Notes: generated from the letters alone by a model not told the origin. Counted from the first letter of the stretch, positions 25,997 through 34,321 are shown. The stretch is 64,000 bases of DNA from Teredinibacter turnerae (GCF_037935975.1 NZ_CP149817.1:3596001-3660000); one strand, 5' to 3'. Made by a program: numbers and translations.

Positions 25997-27703
25997 ATGA
26001 AGCTACAAATAGACCGGCCTTTTGTGGAGGCGATGGTATCCGAGTTTGAAGAGCTCGGGTTCCTCGCAGAACAACTTAAGTTTGGCAATCGCGCGGAAGC
26101 AACGCTACAGCGTTTTACTGCGCAGCACATGGATTATTTGAAACAGCTTTATACGGACTACGGCCCGTCGATGATGGGCCACGTTGCACACATCAGCACA
26201 TTACAACGTGCGATGTGTGCCAACGATGAAAAATTTGGCAAGGGCGATCTGGAAAAGCTCGTTCCCGCGGTATCAGCCTTTCTTACAGAAAACGCCCAGC
26301 GTGGCTGGATGTTTAAAATCAATACTGCGGGCAAAGCGCTGGCTTACTTGGTCACCCGAATTGATTTTACCCCGCCTGGCGAAGAAGAAAGTGGGCGCCT
26401 TCTCATCGAGCTTAAAACCAACAGTCTCGGCAAAATCCAAACCGTAAACATCAGTATTCTCGACAAAGACATTGAGGGTAAATCGATTGCAGAAATATTC
26501 GCTGAAAAGGGATTTTTACGCGAGACCCCCGAACTGCTCGACGCCTACGACACCTCCAGCGAAAAATACTTCCGTTGGCGCAGTGCTTACGGTAAACAGT
26601 TTCTGGCGCAAGGCACAGGGATATTCGCAGAAGACCCCAGCGCGAGCCACCGCAATCAGGATTGGTCCCGCAAAAGTGTTGTCGTGCTTTCTTCGTCTGG
26701 CAGCGCAGCCAAACTCGTTAACGATGAAGAAATCCTGCAAAACCGGGAACTTACCCTGGACGCGCCGGGCAACATCCTCGCCAAATACTTGCGCAAAGCA
26801 GGGCGCAGCGTAAATTTCAGTGACAAGGTTGAAAAAGCGACGGAAGCGGTGGCCAACGCGATTCCAGACACGCTATTTACCGAATTGCCTGTTCACGGTT
26901 ACGTACTTATGTTCCATCTCGATCTCCATCACCACCTGTGGGTGCATGTGGACGATATGCAGGAGTACATTTACCAACCCGAACTTAAAGACAAGCTCGT
27001 ACTGCCGCCGGAGCAAACGGACCTCATAGATATTCTTACTGCTGAAATGGATATGCTGATGGACGATATCGTCGAAGGCAAATCCGGCGGTACGACAGTG
27101 CTCTGCGCAGGCCCGGCCGGAGTGGGAAAAACGCTCACCGCAGAAGTCTACTCCGAAATCATCCGCCGCCCGCTATACCGCGTACATTCAGGTCAGCTCG
27201 GTTTAAATGTTACTGAGATGGAGAAAGCGCTTAAAGATACCCTCACCCGCGCGCAGCGTTGGGGGGCGGTAATGCTTATCGACGAAGCTGATGTTTATAT
27301 CAAAAGGCGGGACGACAACATCGCCGCCAACGCCGTAGTGGGGGTATTTTTGCGCGTGCTTGAATACTTCAACGGTTTGCTGTTTCTCACCACCAACCGC
27401 GTACACGACATAGACGAGGCGATAGTCAGCCGATGCATCGCGTTAATAAAATATCACCCGCCTGAGCTGGAAGACCGGGAACGTATCTGGCAGGTGATGA
27501 GCGACCAATTCGCACTTAATCTGAGTGGCTCGCTTGTGCACGATCTCGCTGAACGGTTTCCGCAGGCTTGTGGTCGGGATATAAAAGGGCTTGCTAAGCT
27601 CGTCGCAAAATATTGCCAGTATAAGTCGGTTTCCCCTGATATGACGGTGTTTGAACGCTGCTGTATTTTCCGGGGCCTGGAGGCCAAAACACCCCATGGC
27701 TGA
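25997..27703 (+). CDS. AAA+ ATPase of unknown role
   Basis: The 568-residue protein has an N-terminal region of about 340 residues with no recognised family. A single AAA+ domain follows, with Walker A GPAGVGKT (372-379), Walker B VMLIDEADV (425-433), sensor-1 LTTN near 465 and a likely arginine finger at VSRC (479). It overlaps the NifX-like gene by 8 bases and follows ald by 17 bases. The partnership with a NifX-type cofactor-binding protein suggests an ATP-driven assembly or repair step for nitrogenase; this is inference. Confidence 0.8.
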   Translation: MKLQIDRPFVEAMVSEFEELGFLAEQLKFGNRAEATLQRFTAQHMDYLKQLYTDYGPSMMGHVAHISTLQRAMCANDEKFGKGDLEKLVPAVSAFLTENAQRGWMFKINTAGKALAYLVTRIDFTPPGEEESGRLLIELKTNSLGKIQTVNISILDKDIEGKSIAEIFAEKGFLRETPELLDAYDTSSEKYFRWRSAYGKQFLAQGTGIFAEDPSASHRNQDWSRKSVVVLSSSGSAAKLVNDEEILQNRELTLDAPGNILAKYLRKAGRSVNFSDKVEKATEAVANAIPDTLFTELPVHGYVLMFHLDLHHHLWVHVDDMQEYIYQPELKDKLVLPPEQTDLIDILTAEMDMLMDDIVEGKSGGTTVLCAGPAGVGKTLTAEVYSEIIRRPLYRVHSGQLGLNVTEMEKALKDTLTRAQRWGAVMLIDEADVYIKRRDDNIAANAVVGVFLRVLEYFNGLLFLTTNRVHDIDEAIVSRCIALIKYHPPELEDRERIWQVMSDQFALNLSGSLVHDLAERFPQACGRDIKGLAKLVAKYCQYKSVSPDMTVFERCCIFRGLEAKTPHG

Positions 27704-28040
27704 GCAACCTCTACAGAAACTCGCCGTCGCCAGCAAAGACGGAATATCGATTAATTTGCATTTTGGTCACGCCGACACCTTCTGGATCTACTCTGTCAGC
27801 GGTAAAGAAATCGCTTTGCTGGAGAAGCGCGAAGTCGATAAATACTGTCATGGCCACACCGGCAGCCAGAGTGCAATGCAAAAAATCCTCGCCACTATCA
27901 ACGATTGCACTGCGGTATTCTCTGCAAAAATCGGCGATGGCCCCACCGAAAAATTGCGTAAAATCGGTGTGTTTGCCGTATCCGATTACGCCTATGAAGC
28001 GGTAGAAGAATCGCTGCTTGCCTACGTAAACGACCAATGA
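27696..28040 (+). CDS. NifX/NifB-C-terminal-like protein
   Basis: The 114-residue protein is a compact member of the dinitrogenase cofactor-binding fold. ISINLHFGHADTFWIYSVSG carries the NLHFGHA motif, and KREVDKYCHGHTGSQSAM closely parallels the RKVDQYCIGNDTCGEKESA stretch of the NifB C-terminal domain at 57279. It is coupled by overlap to the AAA+ gene before it and the small gene after it (ATGA). It probably binds an Fe-S cofactor or precursor. Confidence 0.85.
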   Translation: MAEQPLQKLAVASKDGISINLHFGHADTFWIYSVSGKEIALLEKREVDKYCHGHTGSQSAMQKILATINDCTAVFSAKIGDGPTEKLRKIGVFAVSDYAYEAVEESLLAYVNDQ

Positions 28041-28408
28041 CATCCCCGCTGAAAGACTGGCTTGCAGCTAACCCCATGTCGCCATCTGATGTGGACTGTG
28101 CAACTACCGTGATGCTCAAAATTCTCGATGGGAAGTGCAAGATGAAACCCGTTGAAAAGCAGGTTATGACCCTGCTCTACTCATCGGTATCGCATCTTCC
28201 CGGCAACCTGTTCGACGAAAGCATGCACCAGTTTATCGAGCGCACAAGACACTCACTGACAGAAGATATAAAGCTCGAAATCTACGAACAGCGCGTGCTT
28301 GCAGAAACCGTCTTATCCCGCCCCGTCATGAAAGAGTTCAAAGCGCGTATACGCAGCGCCGGCCTATTTGCCGCCTGCGACATACAAGCCACCGAAACAT
28401 TGTCGTAA
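28037..28408 (+). CDS. Hypothetical helical protein in the AAA+/NifX-like operon
   Basis: A 123-residue protein with Cys at DVDCATTVML, GKCKMKP and FAACDIQ and mostly helical character. Its ATG overlaps the NifX-like stop, so the three genes AAA+, NifX-like and this one form a module. No family recognised. The stop lies inside the NifA site of the next gene. Confidence 0.65.
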   Translation: MTSPLKDWLAANPMSPSDVDCATTVMLKILDGKCKMKPVEKQVMTLLYSSVSHLPGNLFDESMHQFIERTRHSLTEDIKLEIYEQRVLAETVLSRPVMKEFKARIRSAGLFAACDIQATETLS

Positions 28409-28416
28409 ACACGACA
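28401..28416. promoter_or_regulatory. NifA upstream activator site for the LRR gene
   Basis: TGTCGTAAACACGACA is TGT-N10-ACA with a palindromic core, about 99 bases upstream of the -24 box at 28515. Confidence 0.8.
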
Positions 28417-28514
28417 CTACCCTGAGCGGGCCTCCCAGCACTTTTCACAAAATTTTCCCTGTAGTTTCAAGCAGTTCGCGCCTTGCGCTGGATCAAATCC
28501 GACAAATAAAGACT

Positions 28515-28530
28515 TGGCCAATTTATTGCT
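28515..28530 (+). promoter_or_regulatory. Sigma-54 promoter of the LRR gene
   Basis: TGGCCAATTTATTGCT: GG-N10-GC with perfect TTGCT. Transcription would start near 28542, about 65 bases before the ATG. Confidence 0.85.
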
Positions 28531-28606
28531 ATTTAGCTTTGTGTTGACCTCAAACAACCGTGTTTAATTTTCTACGACCCTGGAAAATTTGGAAAGGTGA
28601 AAACGT

Positions 28607-29161
28607 ATGAAATTGAGTGACATCCCTTTTGAAGACGAGGCGCTACGTACTGCAGTACTGGCAACGGGAGTGGAAACTGCCGAAGAGGTGCTGGAGATTC
28701 GCGCACGAAAATGTCAAATCGAAAAGGCTAGCGGGCTGGAAAATTTTCCTAACCTGAAGCTACTGGATTTAACCCGTAACCGCCTCACAGAAATAGATTT
28801 GAGTGGTAACCCCAACTTGGAAGAAGTCTATCTGGGGAATAACGAGTTGGAAGAAGTAGATTTTAGCGCGAACAAGAAACTCAGCCATGTGGAGGTGTTT
28901 ATTAACGACCTCTCAGAACTGGACCTCAGTTCCTTGGAGCTGCTCGAAAATCTATATGCATCAAAAAATGATTTGACGGAACTGGATCTTTCCAACAATC
29001 CGAAAATTGAACAAATCCAGGTTAGCGACAACGAACTGGAAAGCTTGATTTTGCCGGAAGATTGCCAACCATTCGCGATCAAAATCGAGAATACCAAACT
29101 GGACGACACTACACGTGAAAAGCTGCAGACACTAGTCCCAGCACACAACCTTAAAATGTAA
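28607..29161 (+). CDS. Leucine-rich-repeat protein under nif-type control
   Basis: The 184-residue protein is made of six or so 20-22-residue leucine-rich repeats (LKLLDLTRNRLTEIDLSGNP, LEEVYLGNNELEEVDFSANK, LENLYASKNDLTELDLSNNP), capped by short N- and C-terminal regions. It has no signal peptide and should be cytosolic. It has AAAGGTG before the ATG and an exact NifA/sigma-54 pair upstream, so it belongs to the nif regulon. LRR proteins bind partners; which one is unknown. A small Cys-containing protein follows after 20 bases. Confidence 0.85.
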   Translation: MKLSDIPFEDEALRTAVLATGVETAEEVLEIRARKCQIEKASGLENFPNLKLLDLTRNRLTEIDLSGNPNLEEVYLGNNELEEVDFSANKKLSHVEVFINDLSELDLSSLELLENLYASKNDLTELDLSNNPKIEQIQVSDNELESLILPEDCQPFAIKIENTKLDDTTREKLQTLVPAHNLKM

Positions 29162-29181
29162 TTTTAAAGGAGCAAATTCCC

Positions 29182-29388
29182 ATGGCCGAATTTTTCATTT
29201 CACTCGATACCGTTGAAAGCACTGCAGCACACCAAATTCATAACAGCAACTGCGCTGAGCTCCCTGAAGCCAGTACACTTCGCTACCTGGGTTCATTTGC
29301 CAGCGGCGATGCGGCCTACACGAAGAGTCGTGGTTTTTACGATAAAGTAAGCTACTGCCCTACGTGCTTTGAACAAGCATCTGCGTAG
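29182..29388 (+). CDS. Small hypothetical protein with CxxC
   Basis: A 68-residue protein (MAEFFISLDTVESTAAHQIH) with a single Cys at NSNCAEL and a C-terminal SYCPTCFEQASA, a possible metal or Fe-S binding pair. It follows the LRR gene with a strong AAAGGAG site and likely shares its transcript. No family recognised. Confidence 0.7.
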   Translation: MAEFFISLDTVESTAAHQIHNSNCAELPEASTLRYLGSFASGDAAYTKSRGFYDKVSYCPTCFEQASA

Positions 29389-29396
29389 TTGTGCAT

Positions 29397-29427
29397 ACAC
29401 CCCTGTGACGACCAGCCTCAGGGGTGT
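29397..29427. terminator. Hairpin between convergent genes
   Basis: ACACCCCTG and CAGGGGTGT pair perfectly around a 13-base loop, just after the plus-strand stop and before the minus-strand stop. There is no T run, so it may be a weak bidirectional terminator. Confidence 0.5.
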
Positions 29428-29433
29428 CACCGA

Positions 29434-29712
29434 CTACTTGTAGTCAATGCGTTGCTCTTCGCCATCGGCGTTAATGATATCGGCCCTTAACAGCGCACCA
29501 TCAGATCCGAAATGATACGTATGTGAAAGTTCCACATCCCCGTACACGACTTTGTGGATCACATATTCTCTGCCGACATCATCGAGCAACGCACCAAAAA
29601 ATGTATTGCGATTATCAATCTCCGCTGGATCCAACGGATTTACCAGTTTCATCGGCAATTTTATTCCAGTGTAGGAAAGATAGTATCTATCGTAGAATTC
29701 ATTGGCTTTCAT
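29434..29712 (-). CDS. Hypothetical protein
   Basis: A 92-residue product (MKANEFYDRYYLSYTGIKLP) with a beta-rich second half (YVIHKVVYGDVELSHTYHFG, DGALLRADIINADGEE). The start at 29712 has GGAG nine bases before it; a longer frame exists but lacks a ribosome site and runs into the promoter area of the divergent gene. The small beta-sheet type would suit a ligand-binding or regulatory subunit. Not recognised. Confidence 0.65.
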   Translation of the reverse strand: MKANEFYDRYYLSYTGIKLPMKLVNPLDPAEIDNRNTFFGALLDDVGREYVIHKVVYGDVELSHTYHFGSDGALLRADIINADGEEQRIDYK

Positions 29713-29759
29713 AGCACACTCCATTATTTTTACGGCGCATAATTTAGCGAGGAAAAACC

Positions 29760-30089
29760 ATGGCTGCAACCTTTCAATTAATCCAGCAAGATGGAAACTA
29801 CACTTTTGCACTGGTTAGCGAACAGGGCGAAAAAATGTTGCTCGGCGGGGAATTCGATAGCCGCGAAGATACCGAAAAAGCCATTCAGGATGTACGCGTC
29901 GGAAGTTTAATGAGCCAGCAAATCGCAGCCGGAAAAGTCGCAAGCGGCGAAATGTTTTTCGTTATTAAAGACAGCTCAGGGCAAATTATCGCAAAAAGCT
30001 TGCTATTTGATAATCAGATGACCTTTGATGCTGCGTTACACAACGTCAAAGACAACGCTTGTGTTGCTGAAATTGCGGAATTAGCGTGA
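29760..30089 (+). CDS. YegP/DUF1508-type protein with two repeats
   Basis: The 109-residue protein carries two copies of the short beta-beta-alpha repeat of the YegP family: FALVSEQGEKMLLGGEFDS with EKAIQDVR, and FFVIKDSSGQIIAKSLLFD with DAALHNVK. The usual function is poorly known. It begins behind GCGAGGA and is followed 7 bases later by the next gene. Confidence 0.75.
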   Translation: MAATFQLIQQDGNYTFALVSEQGEKMLLGGEFDSREDTEKAIQDVRVGSLMSQQIAAGKVASGEMFFVIKDSSGQIIAKSLLFDNQMTFDAALHNVKDNACVAEIAELA

Positions 30090-30096
30090 GGTTATC

Positions 30097-30717
30097 GTGA
30101 GCCCAGACTTCAAAATAGCTAAGGAATTAGCCACCATCTATTCCACCGCTGCGGAGTGGCAGCGAGTCACCCAAATTATTTTGGGAATGCTACCAAACAA
30201 CGAGTTCAAGTCGCTGTTCAAGCAAATGGCCGACACCCTCCCAGGACTCTTTCCCGTAGTGACGGAGTCGTTGGCTCCGCTGCTACGCATTCAGGAATTC
30301 GCTGATTTCGAGCGCGATTTTGACGGCATACAGGCAAGTTACCAACAATCCTTTCTTACCCAGGCAAGCAAACCTAGGCATTATGCAGAAGCAACACATG
30401 AATTGTATCTAGAGCTGGTTCAATTCAAAGAAGTGAAAACCAGCTATCCCATATTGAAGCGCAGTTATTCCGACCTATACGATTATATGGATAAGTGGGT
30501 CACTAATGACGCCTGGTTAGTTATGAGCTGCGATGTCGTATTTAAATCGACGAACCGTTTGTTATTGGATTTCGCGAATCATAAAAAACAAGACTCCGAA
30601 GAAGCATTCTTGCTGTTCAACGGGTTTGTATCGCCAATATCAACGTTGCTGACGGCTCTTGACACGCTATACCCCGCGAACCTCACTACGTCAACATCGG
30701 CCCTGGAACCAGCTTAA
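30097..30717 (+). CDS. Hypothetical helical protein
   Basis: A 206-residue, mostly helical protein starting with GTG (MSPDFKIAKELATIYSTAAEW). Several amphipathic helices (HELYLELVQFKEVKTSYPIL, YSDLYDYMDKWV) suggest a helical bundle; no membrane segment, Cys pair or known motif. It follows the YegP-type gene closely. Confidence 0.6.
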   Translation: MSPDFKIAKELATIYSTAAEWQRVTQIILGMLPNNEFKSLFKQMADTLPGLFPVVTESLAPLLRIQEFADFERDFDGIQASYQQSFLTQASKPRHYAEATHELYLELVQFKEVKTSYPILKRSYSDLYDYMDKWVTNDAWLVMSCDVVFKSTNRLLLDFANHKKQDSEEAFLLFNGFVSPISTLLTALDTLYPANLTTSTSALEPA

Positions 30718-31123
30718 CGGGCGGTTTTTCGGGGCACCCGCAACAAACGTAATTGAAACGCGATGGTGAGTCTCGCAGACTTCTGTCAACTCACCACAAA
30801 AGGCCACCTTTTTGAGCAACACCAAGGCCTGTTAACACACGGGTGGCGCAATCTATTTGCCGTTATTTTCAAGCAGAGCAGTTCACGGGTTTATCGCTAC
30901 CTCATTTTGTGAATGTATTGTGTCAATTACGACGAAATTGATGTCATCAATATCACACCACAGTGGATCGCAATCGCTAAAACTTTGAATTCACACGACT
31001 TTTTCCGCCCGCCAATTGGCCACGCTTTTGCTACTCCCTTGCGACTAACTGTTTAAATATGGGGCCAGCCGCGTTTAATTTTAAATAATCCAATATTTGA
31101 AAAGCGCGAACAGAGGTAAGCTT
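30718..31123. promoter_or_regulatory. Regulatory region upstream of alkB
   Basis: About 400 bases without a gene. They hold a sigma-54 promoter (31017-31032) and, upstream at 30919-30934, TGTGTCAATTACGACG. That differs by two bases from the NifA site of nifH (TGTGTCAATAACGACA), but its last base breaks TGT-N10-ACA. Confidence 0.6.
31017..31032 (+). promoter_or_regulatory. Sigma-54 promoter of alkB-gst
   Basis: TGGCCACGCTTTTGCT: GG-N10-GC with TTTGCT at -12. Transcription would begin near 31044, about 80 bases before the alkB ATG. Confidence 0.75.
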
Positions 31124-31759
31124 ATGTATGACGACGTAGTCGCGGTAAACGAAACACACGCATCCGCAAGCGACAATTCCCTATCAATAGACGGTCTGCT
31201 AAAGCCGTTAAATTTACCTTTTGGCCGCGATATGTATGACCACTTGCTGGGCCAGTTAGAGCAGACCATTCCCTGGCAGCAGGATTCGTTCGTCAGTTTC
31301 GATCGTCGTTTTAATATACCCCGCATGCAGGCGTGGTTTGCCGACGACGGATTACAATACCGCTATGCCGACAATTTAATGCATACGCAACCTTGGCTAC
31401 CCGAACTATTGCAATTAAGACAAATAATCAATAATGCGACTCAATGTGAGTTTAACGCCGTACTCGCTACGCTGTATCGGCATGGCAACGATCATGTTAC
31501 ATGGCACTCGGATAACGAGCGTGAACTCGGGTATGCGCCGGTTATTGCGTCACTAAGCCTCGGCGCCACCCGATGTTTTCAATTTCGCCATAAGGAGAAC
31601 GATACCAAAGGCGAGATAAACCTTCACCACGGCGATATTATCGTTATGGAGCCCGCCTTTCAGCACTACTGGGAACACCAGGTTCCCCCGCAACCCGATG
31701 TGCTAGAACCACGAATTAATCTGACCTTCCGACGTGTGTACAGTGAGGCAACCTATTAA
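31124..31759 (+). CDS. alkB: AlkB-type Fe(II)/2-oxoglutarate dioxygenase
   Basis: AlkB enzymes remove alkyl groups from DNA or RNA bases, or act on other substrates. The 211-residue protein has the metal motif WHSDNE (HxD), a distal His in QHYWEHQV, and RINLTFRR which binds 2-oxoglutarate. The N-terminal region includes RMQAWFADDGLQYRYAD. The ATG at 31124 is preferred over an upstream TTG since AGAGGT lies before it. It overlaps the glutathione transferase gene by one base. Confidence 0.9.
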   Translation: MYDDVVAVNETHASASDNSLSIDGLLKPLNLPFGRDMYDHLLGQLEQTIPWQQDSFVSFDRRFNIPRMQAWFADDGLQYRYADNLMHTQPWLPELLQLRQIINNATQCEFNAVLATLYRHGNDHVTWHSDNERELGYAPVIASLSLGATRCFQFRHKENDTKGEINLHHGDIIVMEPAFQHYWEHQVPPQPDVLEPRINLTFRRVYSEATY

Positions 31760-32382
31760 TGCTGAATTTTTACATGACACCCGGTTCTTGTTCGACCGGC
31801 ATTCACATTTTATTGGAAGAGCTCGATTTATTATTTAGTGCCTATGTACTTAATCTTCCTGCTGGAGACACACAAAAACCCGATTTCCTCGCGCTCAACC
31901 CTAAGGGCACTATTCCCGTACTGGTGACCGATGAGGGCGTCGTGCTGACTGAGTTTGCCTCTATCGCTTGGTGGCTTGCAGTGAAGTACCCAAAAGCCGG
32001 GCTGCTGCCAGAAGATATGACATCGCAGGCCCAGGTCCTCGAAATACTGAACTATGCAGTGAGCACTATTCACGGTCACGGATTCACTCGCATATTTACA
32101 CCCGAAAGGTACCTGTTCCGAGAGGAAGACAAAGATGGCATTATCCGTCAGGGAAAATCCTTGGTCTCGAAGGGATTCAATACGATCGAAAAGCAATTTG
32201 GGGGTAAAACCGGTTACCTGTTTGAGCAATTTACCATCGCAGACGCGGCTCTTTTTTATGTAGAGTTTTGGGCAAACCGCACGGAACTCCCCCTCCCGCC
32301 GTTCTGCCGCCAGCATTTCAACACAATGATCAGCCGACCCGTGGTAAAGCGTGTGCTAGCAGAGGAAGGCTATCGGGTTTGA
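31759..32382 (+). CDS. Glutathione S-transferase-family protein
   Basis: The 207-residue protein has the thioredoxin-like N-terminal GST domain (MLNFYMTPGSCSTGIHILLEE, LNPKGTIPVLV, LTEFASIAWWLA) and the helical C-terminal domain (FTIADAALFYVEFW). It is translationally coupled to alkB (overlap at 31759). Such transferases use glutathione in conjugation or thiol chemistry; the substrate is unknown. Co-expression with alkB from a sigma-54 promoter is predicted. Confidence 0.9.
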   Translation: MLNFYMTPGSCSTGIHILLEELDLLFSAYVLNLPAGDTQKPDFLALNPKGTIPVLVTDEGVVLTEFASIAWWLAVKYPKAGLLPEDMTSQAQVLEILNYAVSTIHGHGFTRIFTPERYLFREEDKDGIIRQGKSLVSKGFNTIEKQFGGKTGYLFEQFTIADAALFYVEFWANRTELPLPPFCRQHFNTMISRPVVKRVLAEEGYRV

Positions 32383-32616
32383 TAAGCGTTGTGTAGGTAG
32401 TAATTCAAACGCTAACCAACCATTCTCGAACGCGCTTAGTCAAAGGTGGTTTTAGCGAACCATACTGTCACCATATAGCGCACTGACTTTCAGCGTCACA
32501 CTATCAACACGAACAAAAGCCGCGGGGCAGCACCACCGACATCTCGCTCTAGTGTAGCCGCATCGAGCTAAGGTAAACTAACTGCCCTAGAAGTCATCTG
32601 AGCGATTTAAGTGCCC

Positions 32617-33267
32617 ATGTCGGATACCAATTTTGAGAACCGGTTAGCAGTTTTTCCGTTAAACATCCCACTTTTACCTGCCTGCCGTCTTCCGTTACAA
32701 ATATTCGAACGGCGTTACCTCGATATGGTCTCTGATTGCCTGCAAACAGATTCGGGGTTTGTTATCCCCCTGCTAAAAGAAGGGAGTGAAGACCAAGAGG
32801 TCCTCAAAGACCTCCCAAAGGCTGCAAATAGTCCGGATTTACCCTTCTACAGGGTTGGCACTCTCGCGCATATCGAAGACTTTGGCCAACGAGAAAACGG
32901 ACTTCTATCTCTCTCTGTTGTGGGAACGCAGCGGTATATCCTCGATGATATAGTCCAAGGCCCTAGCGGACTTTGGAGCGCTAGCGCCAGGCCCCTGGAT
33001 GAAGATGGCATACTGGATACCGAGCTGACTACCTCGCTAACGCAATATCTAGAAGACGCGATAACTGAACAAACCTGGCAACAACTTGGCCTGGAACGAG
33101 AAACTCTGAGCGGAGAGCAGGTAATCAACTATTTAGTTACGCTTCTCCCCCTGCCCAGTCAATTGAAACAAATCCTGATTGAAACCGATCTTCTTCCATT
33201 GCGCCAACAAAAGCTGGTCGATTTTATACGATTGCTCAGCGCAGACGATTCACAACCATCCCAATAA
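32617..33267 (+). CDS. LON substrate-binding-domain protein
   Basis: The 216-residue protein matches the stand-alone N-terminal domain of Lon-type proteins: LAVFPLNIPLLPACRLPLQIFERRYLDMV near the start, GTLAHIEDFGQRENGLLSLSVVGTQRY, and a C-terminal helix DLLPLRQQKLVDFIRLL. No ATPase or protease domain follows. An ATG at 32617 and a GTG at 32611 are both possible. Such proteins may hand substrates to a protease; role in the nif region is unknown. Confidence 0.85.
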   Translation: MSDTNFENRLAVFPLNIPLLPACRLPLQIFERRYLDMVSDCLQTDSGFVIPLLKEGSEDQEVLKDLPKAANSPDLPFYRVGTLAHIEDFGQRENGLLSLSVVGTQRYILDDIVQGPSGLWSASARPLDEDGILDTELTTSLTQYLEDAITEQTWQQLGLERETLSGEQVINYLVTLLPLPSQLKQILIETDLLPLRQQKLVDFIRLLSADDSQPSQ

Positions 33268-33640
33268 AGACAGGCCTGCGAAATTTAATAAAAAACGCAC
33301 GCAATCACTCACAGCGCGTCTACCAACAGCACACCCCAACTAAAGCTAAGTCCCCTAACATTCGGCTAGCCCACACTTAAGACTTAAGTGTCGCCATCGC
33401 ATCAGTAAAAAGCGCCCGGATAAATTGGTATGAGCTGCTATCCGTTTTGTGAAGATAGATTTCGCGATATAGCACATCATCTCAAACGAACGTCAATCAT
33501 GAGCGTCGGAACGGCGCGCATTTTTATAATTTTTTTCGTCCCCAAACAATTAAAAAAAACCAAGCGTACGGATTTGCCTCACATCAACGTCAGCAAACAC
33601 AATACCGGTATTATCGGGTTGAAAAGACGAGGAGCTGACA
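33268..33640. other. Intergenic region of about 370 bases
   Basis: It holds a perfect 9-base inverted repeat at 33373-33391 (ACACTTAAG-A-CTTAAGTGT). No sigma-54 element with the right spacing was found. Promoter of the next gene is not identified. Confidence 0.5.
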
Positions 33641-34024
33641 ATGAACAGAGAACTGATTGCCGTTGCACTGCAACGGGACGGAAAGGTATCACCCCATGCA
33701 GGCCGAGCGCTCATATGGCAGGTTTACAACATTGAAAATGGTAAGAAGGAAGCAGTTTGGAAAATTCAACTGACAGAAAAGTCGAGTCTGCACGAATGGC
33801 ACGTGCGGGGCGACGGTAACCGCCATCCTATACACGGCGTTGAATTCGCGATAGCTGGTTCAGCAGGTGATGGTGTTATCCGACGCCTTGCGGAACGCAA
33901 TACGACATTGCTAGCGACATCTGAAACCGATCCCGATAAAGCAGTAGATGCCTATATTGCTCATGAACTGCCCGCGCCCAGACCCCATAATATTGAATTG
34001 TGTAGCGGGCATGCCGTTATGTGA
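33641..34024 (+). CDS. NifX-fold-like small nif protein
   Basis: The 127-residue protein resembles the dinitrogenase cofactor fold: LIAVALQRDGKVSPHAGRALIWQVYN, with PHAGRA where NifX has QHFGSS, then VEFAIAGSAGDGVIRRLAERNTTLLATSE and DKAVDAYIAHEL. It is more divergent than the other family members here. Clear ribosome site (GACGAGGAG). It converges with the Nif11-type gene across a strong hairpin. Metal- or cofactor-binding function is inferred. Confidence 0.7.
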   Translation: MNRELIAVALQRDGKVSPHAGRALIWQVYNIENGKKEAVWKIQLTEKSSLHEWHVRGDGNRHPIHGVEFAIAGSAGDGVIRRLAERNTTLLATSETDPDKAVDAYIAHELPAPRPHNIELCSGHAVM

Positions 34025-34063
34025 AAAAATGCCGTGATCAAGTGGCGAGCTTGATCACGGCAT
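34024..34063 (-). terminator. Terminator with a 14-bp perfect stem
   Basis: ATGCCGTGATCAAG and its exact complement flank a seven-base loop; on the minus strand a run of T follows. It ends the Nif11-type gene transcript and also lies just after the plus-strand stop. Confidence 0.85.
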
Positions 34064-34073
34064 CAGCGGAAAA

Positions 34074-34292
34074 CTAAACGCGCAGTAACGCTTTTACAAG
34101 CTTCTCACTGAGCTGGTCTTCGGTAAATTGAGGTTCATTAGGCGGATACAGCTCGACCTCGTCCATAGCAAACCCATATTCGGTTCCTAAAGTAAGCATA
34201 TCACGTATTTTTTGGCACTCTTTCAGCTTCCCACCCAATTCTGGGTTTTCACGAGCCGCATCTGAAAAAGCTTTTATTTGTTGCAGTGACAT
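34074..34292 (-). CDS. Nif11-domain protein
   Basis: The 72-residue protein begins MSLQQIKAFSDAARENPELGGKLKECQKI, the typical Nif11 domain. This domain occurs in proteins of nitrogen-fixing bacteria and as the leader of some ribosomal peptide precursors. Here no double-Gly cleavage site or Cys/Ser/Thr-rich core follows, so it looks like a plain Nif11 protein. It has a GGAGAAA site and lies 30 bases after the 149-residue gene. Confidence 0.85.
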   Translation of the reverse strand: MSLQQIKAFSDAARENPELGGKLKECQKIRDMLTLGTEYGFAMDEVELYPPNEPQFTEDQLSEKLVKALLRV

Positions 34293-34321
34293 TCCTGATT
34301 TCTCCGTACTAAATAATTGAA

